Source: Sipunculus nudus (lineage: Eukaryota > Annelida > Sipuncula > Golfingiida > Sipunculidae). Taken from it: 64,000 bases of DNA. The translations under genes were made by a program, and so were the position numbers. The notes beneath the pieces are model-generated. The model did no database searches. It worked only from the letters and a program-made list of their open reading frames with translations, and was not told the DNA's origin. Positions 52,601 through 64,000 of the stretch are shown here, one piece after another. The stretch lies in NCBI GenBank assembly GCA_026874595.1, contig CM049316.1, positions 32,984,339 through 33,048,338 of the forward strand. The letters run 5' to 3'. Positions within the stretch are counted from its first letter, which is position 1; each line of letters begins with the position of its first letter.

Positions 52601-54331
52601 TATCCATTGTTCAAGGTTCTTTACCAAATAATTTTCACCAGATCATAACAATAATCACCTGTATGAATCACCTGTAAGTTGAATTCAGCTAAGCGCCAAG
52701 GCCCAACTTGTCTTTACTGGGACGTTTTCCGTAAAATACAGGTCGTTAAAATAAACTTAATACATATTGTCTAGTGGTTTCAGGACTTGCTGCAGTATAT
52801 TTAATAACAAAACAATTCAGGAAATACAGATTGTAGGACACGCGACCTGCCAGTAAATATGATTCTTAATGTAGTCACATTTATCGCCAGTATCTAATGA
52901 TGACTCTCTCTGCATGCGAGTCTGTCATCCGTGTTAGTTTATCTGCATAACGTGGTGATGTACAGTGGATTTAATTATATACTAATATAATACATAATAT
53001 TTTAATTACATCAAAGAGTTTACCCGTGTATGTTCATTTGTTTGTCAATCCCGCAGGACTACAGAGCTAATTTCTGGGGCACTATGTGAAGTAGTGGGAG
53101 ACTTTAACAGGTTTATTCATCTCACAAAGAGGGCTACTGGTCTCGACTGCCCATGCGCAATACATGCAGTTAACAAGTGTATGTCGCTGACTATCTGACA
53201 CGTTACCATACACTAAAAAGCGAAACATGAGGCTGAGAACCCCCAATTAAAGTTTAAAGTGGATCCGGAGAAAGGAAGCGGATCCAGTCTGATTGCCTGA
53301 TAAGGTGGAGGTATGCGCTCTATCGAATGCCAAACTTACATTTCTATCTTAGTATTTCATTCACAATTGTCTGTAATCAAGTGTTGTGTTACTGACTAGT
53401 GATTTATCAATGAATTTGACATGAGACCTGTGCCATCCGGGTTTTTAGTGTGTACGCAAAATGGCAGCCCTATTAGTGGAAGCGATACAAAATTACTCCA
53501 AGGACAATTCTCATATACGAAAATGTATCTGAGAAGAGAGTTGGTGCAAAGGGGACTTGCTTCGACGAAGTATAAAGCGGAATAACGCATTGTTTTGGAC
53601 CACGGCCAAATACTCAATTAATAGTAGGATAAGTCATACATATCAGCATATTTGCAGCATATTGATCTTAGCGGTCTTGGTATTGCAAATGCCTGTTTAT
53701 TTCGTTCAGCGATACACTGTAGGATGTCGAAATGAATAATAAAAGACTGACATATCGAGGTTTATACTGTAACGTTATGCTAAAGTTCGTTATATGAGAC
53801 ATCGCAGACTGAAATAGACTGAGAGATGTCTGGTCTTTGAGATTACTATTTACAAATCATCTTTGATTCAGATAAGTTATTTTGTCTGAGTTCTGACATT
53901 ATGATTACTGTTAAAGAAACAGGTGGATCAATAAATATTTTTTTCCTGTGAGCTTGAAGGATCCAAAATTGACCGAGTTATGTGTGGTTACGACTGTTGC
54001 TGTGTACCGTTACATCAAGCAGTGGCTTCTCATGTAAGCAACCGTAAACAGCTTTATAGTTCCTCATTATAACACAACAAATAGTGAGCTCTGCATGTTG
54101 GCTGATATACAAATATATCAGCATCCAAGTTTGATGACTGTAAAATATTTTCCAGATCCATAAGTCCCCTCCCACATCGTGTACGTTTACGTCTATTTAA
54201 TTAAACGGTTTAATTTTTTAAACCTAAAAGAATTTCTACTTAACTTTTCTTGCTGTTCGTCAATATTGCACGTGAACGGGTGTGTCGTTATCCTAAAAAA
54301 TACAATAGACTATTCGGGTCCTCCTTTGATA

Positions 54332-54333
<2 letters not shown>
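52601..54333. other. Gene-free stretch
   Basis: No supportable exon or repeat terminus. Confidence 0.4.

Positions 54334-54380
<47 letters not shown>
54334..54380. repeat. (TA)n microsatellite
   Basis: About 47 bp of uninterrupted TA. Confidence 0.95.
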
Positions 54381-54384
<4 letters not shown>

Positions 54385-55387
54385 ATGCAAGAAGTTTCTC
54401 CATCCTGTGAACTCGGGCGCAAATCCCCAAGCATAAATCTAAATGTGGTAGTCCGTGATCTAACATATGCTGCTATAAATGCTATTCATATTTGACAGAG
54501 TCGGAGAGGCGCTGCGCATGTTACTTGTAACATAAACGTTTCTTGTTTTGAAAAATAAATATGAATGAAATATTTGTATTTTATGAATGGTGACACTAGT
54601 GGAGAAATTTCAAAAAATGACTGGGGCTGCAGTTAAACCAAATAAATATTTATATAGTAAGAATTTTTTTTTATTTCTTTCATGTGACAGTAGGCCATGA
54701 ATTATGTGAAGCCATGGCTGTTGATATGTTTTAGATATTTCGAAAGCGTACCCATAAATTTCTGTACACTACGTTACGTTTTACGCATAATGTGATAATT
54801 GTGCATAAAAAATGATAGAGTATAAAACTGAGCACTGTCTTATGTATTATAAGTTTTATAAGTTCTCTGCTTGGAGCGTTTTAACACGTGGGATGTCAAA
54901 AAAAAACTCCGAATATGTCCGGGATTTCGACCACTGGCGTGCCGGATGTAATGAAACATCAGATGGTAACGTAAAATAATAACTATTTGTTTCTCGTGAC
55001 AATCAATTTGGCGAAACAAACATGTAGGCGACTTTAATATGATGAAGTACGCATAACTTGGCAGGTCCTTACGGTAGGCGTATTATATTCAATAACGACC
55101 GCCGGCAGAATCGCATAACTACAACTGTCTGTTGTGACCTTTTGTAAATTGACTTGATTAATGAGTTTCCGGCAGAAAGAAATAAGGCAATAAAAGAATG
55201 TGACGTTTAATAGCACGATAATTAGTTCTGTAATTTCATATACGTCTCCAAAAAATGTTGGTTAATCAGTAGATTTAATTACGTATACTGTTTATCAGAA
55301 TTTTTGGTAGCAATCAGATTGCCTTTTTAGTACTATCATATATATGTATAGATAAATAGTGTCCTGAAAGGGTATATTTGTTTACAT

Positions 55388-55389
<2 letters not shown>
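54381..55389. other. Gene-free stretch
   Basis: Nothing supportable seen. Confidence 0.4.
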
Positions 55390-55432
<43 letters not shown>

Positions 55433-55454
55433 TTGTATAGAAATGTTTATAGAC

Positions 55455-55496
<42 letters not shown>

Positions 55497-55520
55497 AGAG
55501 AGAAAGAGAAAGATAGAGAT
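55390..55520. repeat. Compound microsatellite: two (TA)n tracts plus (AG)n
   Basis: TA tracts at 55390-55429 and 55456-55493 are separated by 26 bp of unique sequence. The second passes into AG/AAAG repeats at 55494-55520. Confidence 0.95.
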
Positions 55521-56167
55521 TGAACAAAATTTTTACGGGTGTGTATATACACTATTAGAGATTAATTATTCGGTAGAGAAATGTATACAATTTGGATTAT
55601 ATATTGATATACATAATAAAAAATAAAACAAGGATCAAATTATAATGTTTTTTATATCCTATTTACATTATATGAAAATAATCACAAAACAAGCCCCCAA
55701 AAATTCCAAACATTAGCAACAGTATTAACAACCGGTTTGCAGTCTCAACATGACAATATTATGTTAAGCATGTAAATTTTGCGTTCATATAATTCTCGCC
55801 AGTGAGCGATTGTATGCGAATATCACAAAACTTAATGTATTTCAATATATAGGAATCAGACAACAACGAATAAGAAACAGATGTACTGTCTATGCTATAT
55901 ATGCGGCGACTGCTCGCCTTTTGCGGTGGGACATAACCATATCAAATGAAATACAGTTCAGCAGGTACTCATTTGATTGAAACCACTGGTATTAATACTG
56001 AAAGAAATGTTTATATAAGTGCAGTAAAAACAGTAGTCAAGGCATGTCAACGCTCCAAAGAGAATACACACACGTCTGTAAAATAACAAGAACGAGTTGA
56101 CTGACACAAACAGTCGAAACCCCCTCTCTGTCTCTTCCCATGCATTCAAAAGAGCAAACCCTCGAAA
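55521..56167. other. Gene-free stretch
   Basis: Nothing supportable seen. Confidence 0.4.
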
Positions 56168-56462
56168 TTAGGCCAACGGAAATAAAAGGTATGGTTCTCT
56201 AGCACCGCCCGCGTCAATTTGAAACCCCTGCATCAAACAGGGGATTTTGATTTTCATCTTTCAAGAAGATAAAATGATACAATTTTAATAGGTTTTCCTT
56301 TGTAATGTAGTGCTTTTACCTATTTAGAAACAAAAAATTGTTATTATCATTATTTCCCTGATTATATGACATTTTTATCGAAACATACAAAAAATGTAAT
56401 TAAAATAAACAACGCCCGTTTCTGAATAAAAGTGCCTAAGAACTATACCTTTTTTTGGCTAA
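56168..56462 (-). mobile_element. MITE family A, copy 3 (full length)
   Basis: The left end TTAGGCCAACGGAAATAAAA leads into GGTATGGTTCTCTAGCAC and a 'cgcccgcgtcaattt' box. The right end reads 'aagaactatacc', a T-run, then GGCTAA. The core 'gacatttttatcgaaacata' matches copy 1 in reverse orientation. The length is 295 bp. Confidence 0.8.
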
Positions 56463-61604
<5,142 letters not shown>

Positions 61605-61988
61605 CATAGAACAGTTATCAGTGTAATCAGAGTACAGAGAGCTCAGTGCAGCTTTATAATACTTCCTTTTCGTATAATAAAATACAAAAACTTAAAGGAA
61701 GGCGTTTCAATGGTGATACCCTTCAGTCCTGGATGTAAAAATGAGTGAATGACAAATACCTGAATAAGAAAGCAACAAATACAAAGAAAAACCATACATA
61801 TATTGATATAACGTTTAAACGGTATTTGATTACATGCATAACGCACATATATATGCACGACACACATACGCACACTTGTACAACTTGGAAACATACCGTA
61901 AAATAAATTGGTGTATGCATTTGTATAATAAAGAAAAGGCAATGAATTATGAAGGAGTGTTTTTATAGCTATTATAGACATTACTTAC
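61605..61988 (-). other. Start of the intron after TRPC exon 1
   Basis: The intron begins with GTAAGT on the minus strand (61988-61983), which fits the GTRAGT donor consensus, directly after a GAG codon. Reading through would add 13 unrelated residues before a stop, which confirms the exon ends here. No acceptor and second exon were identified further left. Confidence 0.8.
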
Positions 61989-62303
61989 CTCAAGGTGTTC
62001 GTTACCCACGGCCAGTCTGAGTGGTGTACGGCCCAGTATGTCCACACAGTTGACATTGAGGTCCGGGTTTTCTTGTAACATACGGCGGACAGTTGGTATG
62101 TCGCCGACCTCCGCCGCGTGCAGGAACTGGTCTTCATGTTGTTGCGCCTGCGAAATATTACCATAACCCTGAGATATGTAATGAAACTGCGAGGTGTACA
62201 CGGCGCGCCCTTTGCGGGGCATTGTCGCTTTTAACAAGCGTTCAAACCAACGGAACAATATCGCAAAAGCCGCCTGGACCCGCGAACTCGCTCTCCACAA
62301 CAT
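61989..62303 (-). CDS. First coding exon of a TRPC cation channel (TRPC3/6/7-like), partial gene
   Basis: TRPC proteins are tetrameric, non-selective, Ca2+-permeable plasma-membrane channels opened downstream of phospholipase C. This exon gives 105 codons of the cytoplasmic N terminus. Residues 59-87 form an ankyrin repeat ([18 protein letters not shown]). It continues through [19 protein letters not shown] into the start of the second repeat, and NEHLE is the last sequence before the donor. The VNCVD-x-x-G and AVGNEHLE strings are hallmarks of TRPC3/6/7, and Drosophila Trp-like members differ more. The rest (more ankyrin repeats, six membrane helices, TRP box) is not in the window. An in-frame TGA lies three codons before the ATG at 62303, so no coding sequence precedes it in this frame. 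A second ATG at 62222 (codon 28) has A at -3, unlike the first (C at -3), and its MPRKGRA start aligns better with the basic N termini of vertebrate members, so it may be the real start. The intron is phase 0. Confidence 0.88.
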
Positions 62304-64000
62304 ATGCCATCAATGGGCAGAAACCCCTTGGAATCCACGGTCAGCATGCACACAAATCCGACGGTCACAAGGCAAATAATCCCTACTTTTAGCGAGCCGT
62401 ATCGATGGCGATTCCCTGCCTCTTGCGAACAGTGACGACGCCAATGAAATTTCCAATCTCTCATCAGACCAGTCTCACTCCTAGCGTTTTCAAGGCCCCG
62501 CACAAAAGCTGGTTTACGGCACGAATCTTAGTTATAATAATAATAATTACATAACCCACGGCGCATCCATCCACTCAGCTGATATTCACATAAATTTCCT
62601 AGTAGTTAACTCACCCATGCTTTTCAAGGACTCCGTTTAAAAACAACCCTTGCAGTTTCCCGCCATATCGGCAATACAGAGTAATCCAATTGCGTTTTGC
62701 TGACAGAATCGCTAGGTAAATGCTAACACCACAGCAGGTGTAATCAACCCTGTCGTTTTTGTTTGATACGCACCAGTAATGGATATTTAACCTTGATTAA
62801 TAAATCCTTCCGCCTTTATGGAGTGAAATTTTTATGTGCGTTTGGCATGTATAATTTGCATACAAGCCACCCGTACTTGAGGTGTAACAGAATATTTCGC
62901 CTCGCGGCCACTTTCCTGGAAATTACCAGAGCAGAGGCCATTCACTTTATTACAACACGCAGCAACTGAACTGACTTATAGTGAGCCTACGTGGTTCTAG
63001 CCGTCGAGTTTAACCCGAAGGCTTCTGCAGCTAGTAAACATCATTTACTGATGGGGTTTTTCCGCCTCCATTCTGTTTTGTATTAATGTGATGGACGCTG
63101 ATGCACCCCGGTCTATCTTCCCACGGAGAAGCTCAAGATGAGATGGGCAATTGGTACCGTTATAGCGGGAGCTGCGTGGTCATACAGACCCGGGGTGCTT
63201 AGGCGCTTGGCGCTAACTGCGTCCAGTGAAACCTTCCATTCTGCTCCCCGTCCAGGGCGCTGTTTACTTGCCGGCTTGACTAAAAATGAAACCTTGGCGA
63301 TCGGCAGTATTGGCGCTTCCCGGCCGGTCGGTTATCGGTTTACCTTACAATTAACAACACCGTGCATATGTTCAATATCATCGCTGCAGCGCTGTTGAAA
63401 CCATCTCTGAGTAGCTGACATACGCTGTTAGTTTGTTCAGCGGCATTACCACAACGGCAAGTATTGACACCTTAATTTTATGTACAAGCGGACAACACAA
63501 GAGGACGGTTTATTGACAGGTGTGGGTAGCTTTGTTCAATTTGTCCTGATGACAACGGCCATTAAAATGTAATCAGCATTCACAGCTTAACCTGACGACA
63601 TGGAAGGCCGCTGGAGTGCTATTTAACTTTATATCTCATCACACACACTGGTACGTGCGGCATGTGTGCCAAAACGACTGGCAGCTAACCGGAGTGCATT
63701 TTCAGGAAATCAAATTGAATGATCGGCCACGGTGATGGAGTACGTCATTTCTAAACCATTAAGTCATTATGTATGGCCTTAATTCAAACACCTCAGGGAT
63801 TCTGTCCAATCAACAGTCCTGCTAGTCGTACTGCACAGAAGCATAGACACAAACTTCTATACTTGTTAAGGATTGCTTGTTAAGAAATTTTGTTCCCACA
63901 ATACATTTGAGTTTATAAATACACCAGTGGCGTAAGTATACATGTTGTAAAGAGGGTAATGTATAGTTCGAAAATATATGTTAGATATGAATTGTTTCCA
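62304..64000 (-). other. 5' leader and upstream flank of the TRPC gene
   Basis: Clearly GC- and CpG-richer than the rest of the window, especially 62300-62520 and 63080-63400, as expected near a promoter. A minus-strand ORF starts at ATG 62464 and overlaps the TRPC start in another frame, ending at 62231 (77 residues). It has an Arg/His-rich tail followed by a hydrophobic stretch VGIICLVTVGFVCMLTV. A weak TATA-like TATAACTA lies at 62536-62529 (minus strand). No coding exon was recognised to the right of 62520. Confidence 0.4.

Overview
The window looks like nuclear DNA from a lophotrochozoan animal, most likely a mollusc and probably a bivalve. It is AT-rich, has no dense bacterial-style gene packing, carries long TA microsatellites and several short non-autonomous transposons, and has tandem repeats ending in GGAC-type tails like those I know from bivalve genomes. 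The single recognisable coding exon has intron-style boundaries. The organism call is inference from these traits, not a database match.

Layout. About 1-228 is the end of a transposon with a CAGGGTTCGTACG-type terminus. From 229 to 61988 I find no exon I can recognise with confidence. This stretch holds at least ten miniature DNA-transposon copies from several families: four of a GGTATGGTTCTCAGGCAC family, two of a CAG...CTG pogo-like family, two of a GCGGATCCAG family, one CCCCTTTCACAC element and one CGATACG-rich element. It also has several (TA)n tracts, minisatellites with 28-bp and 33-bp units, two-copy and three-copy tandem duplications, a tRNA-like pol III element at about 45.95-46.04 kb, and a decayed tandem array at 51.4-52.6 kb. 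A TATA-plus-initiator pair near 22.02 kb and a 45-codon ORF at 42340 are the only weak hints of other transcription units.

The right end (61989-62303, minus strand) carries the first coding exon of a TRPC cation channel, closest in remembered motifs to the TRPC3/6/7 group. It encodes the N-terminal tail, the first ankyrin repeat and part of the second, and stops at a consensus GTAAGT donor in phase 0. The gene reads leftward. I see no later TRPC exon in the remaining ~62 kb, so most of the window is probably its first intron, loaded with repeats, or that intron plus unrelated intergenic sequence.

I did not find a new multi-gene system. The observations most worth following are the nuclear-receptor-like IR3 palindrome kept in register across the decayed array at 51.4-52.6 kb, the overlapping upstream ORF at the TRPC start, and the placement of transposons directly against TA microsatellites.
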